Assembly: GCA_964475205.1 (NCBI GenBank)
Contig: CAYYVQ010000031.1
Span: 1-29,647, forward strand
Length of the DNA stretch: 29,647 nucleotides
Direction: 5' to 3'
From: CAYSRM01 sp964475205
GTDB taxonomy: Bacteria; Verrucomicrobiota; Kiritimatiellia; UBA8416; CAYSRM01
The translations under genes were made by a program, and so were the position numbers. The notes beneath the pieces were generated by a model. It made no database searches. It was given only the letters and a program-made list of their open reading frames with translations, and was not told the DNA's origin. This document shows, in pieces, positions 1-7,179 of this stretch. Position 1 is the first letter of the stretch. Every line of letters begins with the position of its first letter.

Positions 1-225
1 GAACTCTGGCCACGCCAAACGTGGCAAAATGGCCATAATGAGAATTGCCGGATTCTTTTTCATAATTTTAATTCCGGGCGCTACCTGGATTCGCACTTGA
101 CGCGTTGCTACGGCGTCGCATGCACCGATCGGGATGATGATGGTGAGAGATAAAATCTCTTCTTCTTTGAGGGTACGATCTGGCGGCATCATCGTCTCGA
201 TCAATTCCCCGGACGCCTGAACCAT
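1..225 (-). CDS. Partial ORF of unknown function, cut by the left edge
   Basis: The minus strand is open without a stop from an ATG at 225 to the window edge, at least 75 codons. It begins directly after an in-frame TGA and 20 bases beyond the stop of the next gene upstream. A second in-frame ATG at 63 is followed by Lys-Lys and a short hydrophobic stretch (ILIMAILP), which could be the start of a secreted protein. Neither start has a convincing Shine-Dalgarno. No family is recognised. It could be non-coding or the broken tail of the 246-1709 gene. Confidence 0.3.
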   Translation of the reverse strand, partial: MVQASGELIETMMPPDRTLKEEEILSLTIIIPIGACDAVATRQVRIQVAPGIKIMKKNPAILIMAILPRLAWPEF

Positions 226-245
226 ACGGGATCAGGAAAAGCTGC

Positions 246-1709
246 TCAGCGCATGATTATGACCGAGCCGGTAAAGACCGGTTCGGTCATTAGCAAGCCG
301 CCGTCCGTCGTTCCATCGAGATCCTTGAGCTGCCAGGCATAACCGCCCAGCTCATCGTTCAGCCCGCCGTCCTCGTAGGTGTAGTAGATAGACTCGCCCG
401 CAGGTGCGCGCAGGCGCGTTTCGTCCGTGACGTACGGATTGGCCGGCGTGCCACCGCCGGAGGGGGAGTTGGTGTCAAAATTAGACACGGCGCCGGTAAT
501 CAAGGACGAATCGGTTCCGCTGCTGAGATATGCGTACCCGACCTTGTCAAGATCGATCGCGGCTAATGTGACCGTGCCGTCAGCGACCAGATCCAACGTC
601 CCATGAGATCCGCGCCCGGTATCTTCAAGATCAATCTGGCCAAGCAACGCTATGTCCCCGGCAATGCCGTCCTTGATGAAAACTTCAAGGGATTTTAGAT
701 GATCATAGTCCGTGTTAATGTCTTTAGGCTTGGCTACGATATCGTCTTCGATAGTCACATTGTTATAGTTCTTGATTTCCAGTGTTGCCTGGCCTGCCCG
801 GTAGCGTTCGGCGCCTTCATGAAACTGGAGATAGCCTTTGACCATTGCATCGCCCGAACTGTCGCCGCCATCCAGAAAAACGTTTCCCGGACGCCAGCCG
901 GGATTAGCGCCGCCACCACTGCCACTGAAGTTCTTGGTATTGATGTTGCCGACCAGAAAGTCGCCGGCATGGGCCACCGTAACATCGCCACCGCGTTCGT
1001 CACTAGTCGGAACGTAGGTAAGAATATCGCCGGCAACATCGGAACTGTCCGCGATTTTAACATCACCACCGCCTCTGATAGAAACATCGCCACCGTATGA
1101 AGCAATGTATCCTGATGTCTTATCCCCATAGGCCCAGATATAATCCAGACGGATATCACCATCGCTGAGAATCGTAACGTCACCAATCTGGGCGTGAGTT
1201 GTATTGCCACCTGATGTCTGCCTCACCCTGCCGTCAATTCCGCCCATGGCAATCGTCGCGGCATTGGTCACAACCAGATTGTCGGAAGGACGCTGGGTCA
1301 CGCCCTGGTATGTGCGGATGGCCAGGGGTCCGCTCCCCGCAAGATGGTAATCAGCTAAATCAAGGATGATGTTGCGCTGATCCGTCTCGTCGCTTCGCCC
1401 CTCGTGGTAAAGCTTGTAGTCGTACAGATCGACTGTCCCGCCCGAACCGAGCGCAAGCGCTGAGAAGTCGTAAATCCATGGATCGCCCGCCGATCCATCG
1501 CCACTGCGGGATACCGTTCCCGTAGTGGAGGCAAAGGTAATATCTTCGGCGGGATCGGCGTCGAGGTGCTGGTCGTCGTCGAGCACAGCGGTAGATTGAG
1601 CCTGTGAGGCAACGGCCCATAACATAGCAGCTACCATCCACCCCGCCATACCAATTATCCGTCGGCCGCCCCCGACAGGCAAACGATGCAAGCAATATGT
1701 CACACTCAT
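246..1709 (-). CDS. Secreted repetitive surface-type protein, function unknown
   Basis: A long minus-strand frame. The chosen ATG at 1709 has AAGGGGG eight bases upstream. An alternative ATG at 1754 with GGAGG ten bases upstream is also credible, so the N-terminus is uncertain by 15 residues. The start is followed by a basic segment, a hydrophobic run (WMVAAMLWAVA) and an SQAQS-like signal-peptidase site. The mature part is rich in Gly, Asp, Ser and Thr, with repeated GGDV/GDI/GTV turns (GGDVSIRGGGDVKI, GGDVTVAHAGDFLV) typical of beta-helix or autotransporter-like passenger domains. No C-terminal autotransporter barrel or PEP-CTERM anchor is visible. The protein stops after a short GSVIIMR tail, so it may be truncated. 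Its role in adhesion or as a surface layer is inference from composition only. Confidence 0.6.
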   Translation of the reverse strand: MSVTYCLHRLPVGGGRRIIGMAGWMVAAMLWAVASQAQSTAVLDDDQHLDADPAEDITFASTTGTVSRSGDGSAGDPWIYDFSALALGSGGTVDLYDYKLYHEGRSDETDQRNIILDLADYHLAGSGPLAIRTYQGVTQRPSDNLVVTNAATIAMGGIDGRVRQTSGGNTTHAQIGDVTILSDGDIRLDYIWAYGDKTSGYIASYGGDVSIRGGGDVKIADSSDVAGDILTYVPTSDERGGDVTVAHAGDFLVGNINTKNFSGSGGGANPGWRPGNVFLDGGDSSGDAMVKGYLQFHEGAERYRAGQATLEIKNYNNVTIEDDIVAKPKDINTDYDHLKSLEVFIKDGIAGDIALLGQIDLEDTGRGSHGTLDLVADGTVTLAAIDLDKVGYAYLSSGTDSSLITGAVSNFDTNSPSGGGTPANPYVTDETRLRAPAGESIYYTYEDGGLNDELGGYAWQLKDLDGTTDGGLLMTEPVFTGSVIIMR

Positions 1710-1862
1710 GATAGATTCCCCCTTCTGTGTCGTCATATGCGTTGAGATATTCATAACGTGTCTTCCTCCATTGCGTGTCCCGATGGCCTTCTCATGCCTC
1801 ACTCAGCCCTTTCGTATTGAACAGGCCAGATTTTTTTTATGACACCATATTTTCGAGGTAAG

Positions 1863-2216
1863 TCAATAAAGAAATTCGGCAATCTGGCGTTTTCCAATTC
1901 GTGCCCTCGCAGTGACGCTATCCGCGCTCACAGCAGGAATTTTGTGAGATATGCGGGGTAAACCCCATTTAGCCTGATCTGTCCATGAAGGTCGAGGCCA
2001 ATGCGTATTGAAGCATCTGAGCACAGAAGATTCAACCACGGATGTCACTGATTTCGAGGATGGGGTGGCCACAGGGAGGGCTCGGGACTGGTTGAAGACA
2101 AACCGGGGGTGCGCCTCTGATATGGGTCGATAGCCATCGCCGGCAACCAGGACATCTGAACAGCCTCTTATCTCGATTCCGCGCGCCGTTTCCGTGATCG
2201 TCGATGCATGGTCCAT
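1863..2216 (-). pseudogene. Degenerate ORF, possible N-terminal remnant of an FAD-dependent oxidoreductase
   Basis: The first 30 residues from the ATG at 2216 (TARGIEIRG then DVLVAGDG) resemble the start of FAD-dependent oxidoreductases, where a short strand leads into a DVLVAGGGPAG dinucleotide-binding loop. Here the loop is altered to GDG and the resemblance stops at once. The remaining 90 residues look like translated non-coding DNA, with no motif and unusual composition. I read this as a relic of a gene that once followed the TIM-barrel gene at 2233-2588, plus intergenic sequence. The family assignment is weak. The stretch also holds a GGGGTAAACCCC palindrome near 1950-1965. The remaining gap to the gene at 1709 shows nothing else recognisable. 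Confidence 0.28.
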
Positions 2217-2232
2217 GATCTTTTCTTCTGCA

Positions 2233-2588
2233 TTACAGCACATACTTTTGCATCATATCCCGGGTGATTCGATGCACGGTCTCGGGATCCTCATTATTGT
2301 GGGCATAATAGTACACAGCGAGGTGATCCGGGCGGTATTGCTGCAGGTAGACTTCCAGGTTGGCCTCATATTCCGGTATGGCCGCTGCCGGCATCAGCAT
2401 GTTCTCGATCAGCGCAAAGGTCTGCTTGCCGGCCGCGGCGCACTCTTCCACTGTTCGCTCCCACACGCTTTCCACCCGGTACTTGTGCCATTGGGGTTCC
2501 TCGTGAAAAAAACTCTGCCGGCTCAGGTTGCCGTCGTACCCCGCATACTGAATGCCCGGCAAGGCCGCCCCGGCGAACCGGTTGCCGA
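2233..2588 (-). pseudogene. Truncated C-terminal copy of the TIM-barrel protein at 17441-18382
   Basis: This frame encodes only the last third of the 313-residue protein at 17441-18382, from ALPGIQYAGYDG to the C-terminus. The 330 bases at 2246-2575 are identical to 17454-17783. Immediately upstream, the residues GNRFAGA match a more N-terminal part of the intact protein (residues about 71-77), with several nucleotide differences, so about 125 codons between have been lost. The last residues also differ (YVL here, YLA in the intact copy) because the left boundary of identity falls there. The frame runs on upstream through intergenic sequence and antisense to the neighbouring gene, so no genuine start codon can be assigned. 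Confidence 0.8.
2246..2575. repeat. Direct repeat copy A, left block (330 bp)
   Basis: Base-for-base identical, in the same orientation, to 17454-17783 (constant offset 15208). I read both copies through and found no mismatch. It covers the C-terminal coding part of the TIM-barrel gene. Confidence 0.95.
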
Positions 2589-2711
2589 CCTCAGCAAAAA
2601 CCTTTCGCGTCTTTAGCGTGTTTCGTAGTTGAAAATAGCCCTGGCGGGGTTCTCTCCTTATTCCTTGTTCGTGTCTGGCGCGACCACCGGATAATCGCCA
2701 TCGGGATCGTG
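2589..2711. repeat. Direct repeat copy A, right block (123 bp)
   Basis: Identical to 18475-18597 (offset 15886). It spans an intergenic spacer containing the AACTACGAAACACG-type small repeat and the last 18 codons of the propeller-like gene. In copy A only 13 bases separate the two blocks, against 691 bases in copy B. Confidence 0.95.
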
Positions 2712-3539
2712 CTTGTAGAGATAGGTGTTGCTCGTCACCCACATGCTCACTCCGTATTCAGGGATGTAGGCTACCACCGGCGAGCCATAGCGCTCGAACA
2801 GCCAGGCGTCGCCGGTCATATCGGCTACTTTGCGCCATTGGTTCTTTTCGCTGTCGAAATCGTACAGAACGCGCTGTTTCCAGTCCTTGCTCAGGATCAG
2901 GAAGATATAACGCCCGGACGCCGGATCCACCGTGATGTACGTGCGCGTAATGCCCAGATCCATTGGCGCGTCCTGCAAGCGTTTCACGGTTCCATCCTCC
3001 TTGACACAAACAACGTTGCGGATCGTCGGGTTGCTGCCGGCCAGGAGCACTTCGCGGCGGTAAGGGTTTTGGCGCCCCATGGCATGGTGGCCATGGATGG
3101 GAATTTTTCCAAGATTCTTCCATTGCTGTTTTGCTTCACTGAAGAAAAACAGTTGATGATGGAGTTTCTCGGGTTCTTTTGCGTCGCTGATGTTCACAAG
3201 TCCGTTGCGGGCCAGAAAGAACTCGATCAGGCCCGTGCCGCGATACGATCCACCCGGCGGCAGTTTACTCCACGTATTCTTGCGAATATCGTACCGATAG
3301 ATATTGTCGCGCGCCATGGTATAGAATCGGCTGTTTTCAGCATCAAGCGCATTGCGCGAGTACTGGTGACCGTATCGATCTTCGGGCGGCGGACTGTGCC
3401 TGGCTTCCCAGTCTTCAGCAAGCGGAATGTCGCGCCATTCATTTGAAATGCCAGGCGCTCCCATCCCGGTATGGATTGCGCCACATATTAAAAACGTTGA
3501 GAAAACATTGCGTGCACTTAACGCCTGTCTCCCGCTCAC
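2658..3539 (-). CDS. Secreted propeller-like protein of unknown function, paralogue of 18544-19623
   Basis: A 293-residue protein starting at GTG (3539), with a hydrophobic N-terminal segment (VFSTFLICGAIH) that fits a signal peptide. The body shows repeated short strands with Tyr/Trp and turn motifs (YRYDIRKNTW, LYDFDSEKNQWRKV) like kelch or galactose-oxidase-type propeller blades. It aligns along its length with the protein at 18544-19623: both have an RYGH(Q/H)YS.N.LD block, VAYIPEYGV.MW, and the identical C-terminus YKHDPDGDYPVVAPDTNKE. It lacks about 85 residues after the signal peptide that the paralogue has, so it may be a shortened copy. The last 54 bases lie inside the identical repeat, a sign of recent conversion. 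No strong Shine-Dalgarno precedes the GTG. Substrate and role are unknown. Confidence 0.65.
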   Translation of the reverse strand: MSGRQALSARNVFSTFLICGAIHTGMGAPGISNEWRDIPLAEDWEARHSPPPEDRYGHQYSRNALDAENSRFYTMARDNIYRYDIRKNTWSKLPPGGSYRGTGLIEFFLARNGLVNISDAKEPEKLHHQLFFFSEAKQQWKNLGKIPIHGHHAMGRQNPYRREVLLAGSNPTIRNVVCVKEDGTVKRLQDAPMDLGITRTYITVDPASGRYIFLILSKDWKQRVLYDFDSEKNQWRKVADMTGDAWLFERYGSPVVAYIPEYGVSMWVTSNTYLYKHDPDGDYPVVAPDTNKE

Positions 3540-3577
3540 TTTACAAATTGCTTGGCAGTTTTCATGAATAGATCAGG

Positions 3578-3665
3578 CTAATCTCTAACCCGACCTTTTA
3601 TAAACTTCTTATCAAACAGTTATGGGATGACTGTTAACTAATTTCTAACATTGCGCGCACATATT
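3578..3665 (+). promoter_or_regulatory. Candidate promoter/operator region of the porin gene
   Basis: The 367-base gap between the divergent genes holds two near-identical 12-mers, CTAATCTCTAAC (3578-3589) and CTAATTTCTAAC (3638-3649), exactly 60 bases apart. Each is followed 9-10 bases later by an AT-rich hexamer (TATAAA at 3599, CATATT at 3660). Around the second, TTAACT and CTAACA lie 11 bases apart, the spacing of PhoB/PhoP-type half-sites. Phosphate control is inference from this spacing and the phosphonate locus next door. Further down, AAAGGAGGTG at about 3781-3790 is a perfect ribosome-binding-like motif that is followed by TAA rather than a start codon. An open frame at 3651-3896 has no usable start signal and I do not treat it as a gene. 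Confidence 0.28.
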
Positions 3666-3906
3666 CCTAATCCTGGACAACTAAATATCTTCCCATTGTT
3701 CAGGCGTAACAGGTCGCAAGAAGTCAATCTCATGTCGAAGCAGACCCGTTCGTTAAGACGCAGCAAGATGTTGAGCAGAGAAAGGAGGTGTAACGCGGAA
3801 TACCATTTCGCTCTTTTACATAACAGAGTGATCGAGTTTCAATTTACAAATGATGGACGCAAAGGTGACCAAATAAGTGCAATAATAAAAGCATGAGGGA
3901 GATGAA

Positions 3907-4872
3907 ATGCAATTACAGAAAAACAATATAAATAAAATATTGGCAGCTGGAATTCTGGCGACGTTTGTGTCGCTGGGAGCCGACGCGGTGACAGTGTTCG
4001 AAAAAGACAGGACGAAGGTTGACTTGAAGGGTGACCTGCAAATACAGGTTCGTCAGAAGGTAGGCATTGATGAGGATGCGTATATGGATTTTGACGACCT
4101 GACTGCCGCTTTTGGCGCAAAACATAAAAGCGATAACGGGGTTACGTCATATGGCCTTTTGAAGATGGACTGGAAAAAGCAGGCAAGCGGCGACGCTAAG
4201 GCCGGGGTTGATGAAGGCTTTGTCGGGCTGGACTTCGGAAAGATGGCCGTTGAAATAGGGCGTCTCGACTGGGGTTCCGACAGCTTCTACGCCGACCAGG
4301 CTGTTGAGATAGGTAACGATTTGATTGCTACACCGAAAGCCGGCGGGTATGAGAGCATAAAGGCTATGGCTGATTTAGGCATGGCAAAGCTCATCGTCTC
4401 AGGCGATCTAGAGGTCGATGAAAACTCATCTGTGGCAGAGGCCTACCTGGTCACAAACCCTAAAGAGTTGCTTGGCCTGGAGTTGGGCTTCCTGTATCAG
4501 AGCTACACTCCAGCAACAGTGCCGGCAGATGAGGAAGCCGGAACAGCGGCTGTCGAGCCTGATGCAATCGACACGGTTGGTGTCAGGGCAATGTACAAGC
4601 TGAACAAGGTAAAGCTCGGAGCCGATTTCACCACCAATGACGACAAGGATGTCGCAAACGTTTCGGTCGGATCTCCGATCGCCGGCACGGCCACTTCGGT
4701 TGCGGCAGGTATGGCCATGGAAATGCCGGATGCAGGCGATGACGTCAACACCTGGTATGCTAACATGAAACACAAAGTAAACAAGATCACAACAGTGTTT
4801 GCTGAAGTTGGTGGAGACGACAAGGACGACACCGATCTGGGTTACCTGGCGGGAATGAAAGTAAAATTCTAA
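3907..4872 (+). CDS. Outer-membrane porin (general bacterial porin-like)
   Basis: A 321-residue protein with a Lys-containing N-terminus, hydrophobic core (ILAAGILATFVSLG) and ADA cleavage site, so it is exported. The mature protein alternates short amphipathic strands with Asp/Gly-rich loops (LKGDLQIQVRQ, VGLDFGKMAVEIGRLDWGSDSF, LGADFTTND) and ends in KVKF. The terminal Phe is the classic signal for BAM-assembled barrels. FVGLDFGKMAVEIGR resembles the strand pair of trimeric porins that precedes loop 3. At about 300 mature residues it is a little short for a 16-strand porin. GGGAG lies 7 bases before the ATG. It has its own terminator and is separate from phnC. Its position suggests it may pass phosphate or phosphonates across the outer membrane, which is inference. 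Confidence 0.8.
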   Translation: MQLQKNNINKILAAGILATFVSLGADAVTVFEKDRTKVDLKGDLQIQVRQKVGIDEDAYMDFDDLTAAFGAKHKSDNGVTSYGLLKMDWKKQASGDAKAGVDEGFVGLDFGKMAVEIGRLDWGSDSFYADQAVEIGNDLIATPKAGGYESIKAMADLGMAKLIVSGDLEVDENSSVAEAYLVTNPKELLGLELGFLYQSYTPATVPADEEAGTAAVEPDAIDTVGVRAMYKLNKVKLGADFTTNDDKDVANVSVGSPIAGTATSVAAGMAMEMPDAGDDVNTWYANMKHKVNKITTVFAEVGGDDKDDTDLGYLAGMKVKF

Positions 4873-4895
4873 TTCCGTCTTCTTGAGAATAAGCG

Positions 4896-4940
4896 GCCCC
4901 TCTCCTTGACCATGCCTGGCCAGGGAGAGGGGCTTTTTTT
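4896..4940 (+). terminator. Rho-independent terminator after the porin gene
   Basis: GCCCCTCTCC at 4896-4905 pairs with GGAGAGGGGC at 4924-4933. The stem extends by a T-G wobble, T-A and G-C to 13 pairs around a 12-base loop, and is followed by seven T residues. It lies 23 bases after the porin stop codon. Confidence 0.92.
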
Positions 4941-4983
4941 GTCTGCGCATTAAAACATATAGCGCGCAACAATCGCGTTTTTC

Positions 4984-5085
4984 TCACTTATCGCGCCTTC
5001 CGCAGAAATGTTCCATGGAGTCGACATCCAGACCGGCGCTGGTCCGTCCGAAGATCAATACCTTATCAATTCCTAATTCAGCCAT
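4984..5085 (-). CDS. Small ORF, 33 residues, protein-like sequence of unknown origin
   Basis: In the gap between the porin terminator and phnC, the minus strand reads ATG (5085) to TGA (4984). The peptide has the amphipathic pattern of a folded protein (ELGIDKVLIFGR, then TSAGLDVDSMEHF). The same frame is open upstream for a further 12 codons after a TAG, reading LRQILAEQCKRNI, which looks equally protein-like, with a TTG as a possible earlier start at 5118. A GCGGAA about 5 bases upstream of the ATG is only a weak ribosome site. It may be a tiny gene or the C-terminal relic of a displaced gene. It lies antisense to the phnC leader and must overlap the phnC promoter. Confidence 0.35.
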   Translation of the reverse strand: MAELGIDKVLIFGRTSAGLDVDSMEHFCGRRDK

Positions 5086-5141
5086 AATATTCCGCTTGCA
5101 TTGCTCCGCCAGGATTTGTCGCAAATGCTAGGAGGATTATT

Positions 5142-6053
5142 GTGATTGAACAGACTGAGATGCCCGCTATTGCCCTGCAAGGGCTGGAAAAGATTTATCC
5201 GAACGGAACAAGGGCTTTGCGTGGGGTCGATTTTAAAGTCAAGCAAGATGACTTTATCGTCATTTTGGGCGTGTCAGGCGCAGGCAAGTCAACTTTGCTG
5301 CGCTGTATGAACCGATTACTGGAACCGACTCACGGAAAGGTATCGTTAAATGGCGAGGATATAACACATGTAAGCGGGCGAAAGCTGAGGCTTGTAAGAG
5401 AACGTGTTGGAATGATCTTTCAGCAGTTCAACCTTGTTCCCCGGTTGACTGTTCTCGAAAACGTGCTGGCAGGACGCCTTATTCATTGCGCTAACCCCGT
5501 CTGGCACGGGTTATCCCTCCTTCGCGCATTTCCGCGCAAAGAAAAAGATATTGCATTTGACTGCCTGCGAAAAGTTCATATTGAAGAACTGGCTTTTCAG
5601 CGGGCAAACACTCTTTCCGGCGGTCAGCAACAACGGGTCGCCATAGCCCGCGCCCTCGCGCAGGAGCCGCTGGTGTTCCTGGCGGATGAACCTGTTGCAA
5701 GCCTGGATCCCGCAAGCGCTGATATCGTGATGGAAATCCTCAAGGAAATACAGGAAACAAGCGCAATACCGGTGATTGTGAACCTGCACCAGATCGAGTT
5801 GGCCGAGCGTTTCGCCGAAAGGGTTATGGGGATGGCAAATGGACAAGTGGTTTTTGATGGAACGCGAGATCAGCTTTCCCCTGAAATAATCGAACAGATT
5901 TACGGCATTACGGTGGATCGACGAACCTGCAGGTCTGCTGGACGACGCAAGATAGCGGAACCCGCCGTATTGACTGCACCTGCGACACAAGGGGAAATAA
6001 TAAATGACAACCCTGAACCGGCAGGCAGAAAGGAGGTGGCGCCAGTCGTTTAA
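5142..6053 (+). CDS. phnC: Phosphonate ABC transporter ATP-binding protein PhnC
   Basis: ATPase of the PhnCDE phosphonate importer, acting on the cytoplasmic face with PhnE. Motifs in order: Walker A GVSGAGKST (43-51), Q-loop FQQFN (93-97), signature LSGGQQQR (158-165), Walker B VFLADEP (178-184) and the switch His in NLHQ (about 216). The sequence between (NGTRALRGVDF, NLVPRLTVLENVLAGRL) is characteristic of PhnC. The start is GTG, fixed by TAGGAGG seven bases upstream. A polar, Pro/Ala/Glu-rich tail of roughly 45 residues extends beyond the usual end of about 255-260 residues and has no recognised function. It opens the plus-strand phn operon, with 94 bases to phnD. No clear Pho box or sigma-70 promoter could be fixed upstream. 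Confidence 0.96.
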   Translation: MIEQTEMPAIALQGLEKIYPNGTRALRGVDFKVKQDDFIVILGVSGAGKSTLLRCMNRLLEPTHGKVSLNGEDITHVSGRKLRLVRERVGMIFQQFNLVPRLTVLENVLAGRLIHCANPVWHGLSLLRAFPRKEKDIAFDCLRKVHIEELAFQRANTLSGGQQQRVAIARALAQEPLVFLADEPVASLDPASADIVMEILKEIQETSAIPVIVNLHQIELAERFAERVMGMANGQVVFDGTRDQLSPEIIEQIYGITVDRRTCRSAGRRKIAEPAVLTAPATQGEIINDNPEPAGRKEVAPVV

Positions 6054-6103
6054 TCTGGATATTACCGGGATCGAAAAGGCAAAGGTTACAAACAATATGA
6101 AAC

Positions 6104-6120
6104 GGCCCTGCATAAGGGCC
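6104..6120 (+). other. Perfect small hairpin between phnC and phnD
   Basis: GGCCCT-GCATA-AGGGCC forms a six-pair stem with a five-base loop, followed by an A-rich tract and then the phnD ribosome site. There is no T-run, so it is more likely to affect mRNA stability or processing upstream of the binding-protein cistron than to terminate transcription. The function is inferred. Confidence 0.5.
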
Positions 6121-6147
6121 ACACACAAAAAAAGGAGCATTGGTGAC

Positions 6148-7038
6148 ATGAAAAAACTACTAGCTATTCTGTCGGTTGTAATATGCGGGTTGTCAGTTGT
6201 AGCGCCCCAGAACGGGTTGGCTGCGCCTGAATGGCCCTCTAAAATCAAGGTCGGTCTGATTCCGACTGAAGGTGGCGCAGACATTATCAAAAGGTTTGCG
6301 CCTTTAATGGAGCATCTGGAAAAGACGTTGCAAATTGAGGTGGAACCGTTCAGCGCTTCTGACTATGCCGGCATCATTACCGCCATGGAGCACAAGCATA
6401 TCGACTTCGCCTATTTCGGGCCGAAGAGCTACACCGAAGCAGCAGCCAGGGCGAACGCGGAAGCTTTGGCCATCGAACTGGACAAGGATGGCAATCGCGG
6501 CTATTACGGCATTGTCATAACGAAAAAGGGTTCAGGGATCAAAACGCTCAAACAAGCTGTTAATTCCGGACGAACGTTTGCGTTTACGGATCCGAACTCC
6601 ACATCGGGGTGCCTGGTTCCCAGCGTGCTTTTCTACCGGGACCTGGAAACGCCACCCGAAAAACTGTTTAAGGACGTGTCTTTCTCGGGTTCACACGGCG
6701 CCAGCATACTGGCAGTCAAGAACGGCAAGGTCGAGGTTGCATCTACAAACAATATTGATCTTGACCGCATGATTGAGAAAGGCGCGGTATCGGCCGATGA
6801 CTTCAATATCATATGGCGCTCAGAACTGATTCCGGGAGCCCCCATGGCCGGTCGCAAGGACTTGCCCATCAGCCTCAGGGCAGCCTTTACGGGCGCGATG
6901 ATGTCGTTCAACTACAACAAGCCCGGTATCGAGAAAATACAGAACGGCGGATATACACATGTCGATGATTCAACATATGACGTGGTTCGCTACATGAAAC
7001 GCCTGAAGGAAAGAATTCAGAGCGAAAGAGGCAACTAG
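6148..7038 (+). CDS. phnD: Phosphonate ABC transporter periplasmic binding protein PhnD
   Basis: The 296-residue substrate-binding protein delivers phosphonates to PhnE. ATG 6148 is chosen because AAGGAG lies about ten bases upstream and it begins a classic signal peptide: MKKLLAILSVVICGLSVV followed by an Ala cleavage region near GLAAPEW. A longer frame back to 6004 overlaps phnC and gives no plausible export signal. Family motifs are IKVGLIPTEGG near the start of the mature protein, ASDYAGIITAMEHKHIDFAYFGPKSY in the first lobe, and FTDPNSTSGCLVP, the conserved phosphonate-binding loop of the PhnD/PtxB group. No lipobox Cys is seen, so it should be a soluble periplasmic protein. Hairpins lie on both sides of this cistron, consistent with higher PhnD levels than its partners. 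Confidence 0.95.
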   Translation: MKKLLAILSVVICGLSVVAPQNGLAAPEWPSKIKVGLIPTEGGADIIKRFAPLMEHLEKTLQIEVEPFSASDYAGIITAMEHKHIDFAYFGPKSYTEAAARANAEALAIELDKDGNRGYYGIVITKKGSGIKTLKQAVNSGRTFAFTDPNSTSGCLVPSVLFYRDLETPPEKLFKDVSFSGSHGASILAVKNGKVEVASTNNIDLDRMIEKGAVSADDFNIIWRSELIPGAPMAGRKDLPISLRAAFTGAMMSFNYNKPGIEKIQNGGYTHVDDSTYDVVRYMKRLKERIQSERGN

Positions 7039-7058
7039 CTTCGAAAAGTGCCAATAAG

Positions 7059-7101
7059 GTTGCCCTGGATAGGCTTAAGCCTGTTCCAGGGCAACATTTT
7101 T
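7059..7101 (+). terminator. Terminator-like hairpin between phnD and phnE
   Basis: GTTGCCCTGG (7059-7068) pairs perfectly with CCAGGGCAAC (7086-7095). The enclosed AGGCTTAAGCCT (7071-7082) is itself palindromic, and five T residues follow the stem (7097-7101). It is a good candidate for partial termination or 3'-end protection after phnD. If it terminated fully, phnE and everything downstream would need a promoter in the 80 bases before phnE. Confidence 0.6.
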
Positions 7102-7179
7102 GCCGGAAACGCGTAATATTACAAAGTTCAGTTCAGGAATCGGTGATTTTATTTTGCCAGAAAGGTGATGCGGAAAATA

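Noticed and set aside
3651..3896. 81-codon plus-strand frame before the porin
   Set aside because: Begins at TTG without a ribosome site, is basic and motif-free, and occupies what should be the porin leader.
5114..5126. ATTTGTCGCAAAT inverted repeat just before the phnC ribosome site
   Set aside because: Five-base arms are too short to claim an operator or hairpin without comparative data.
5511..6290. 259-codon minus-strand frame under phnC/phnD
   Set aside because: Fully antisense to two firmly identified genes and without any recognisable motif.
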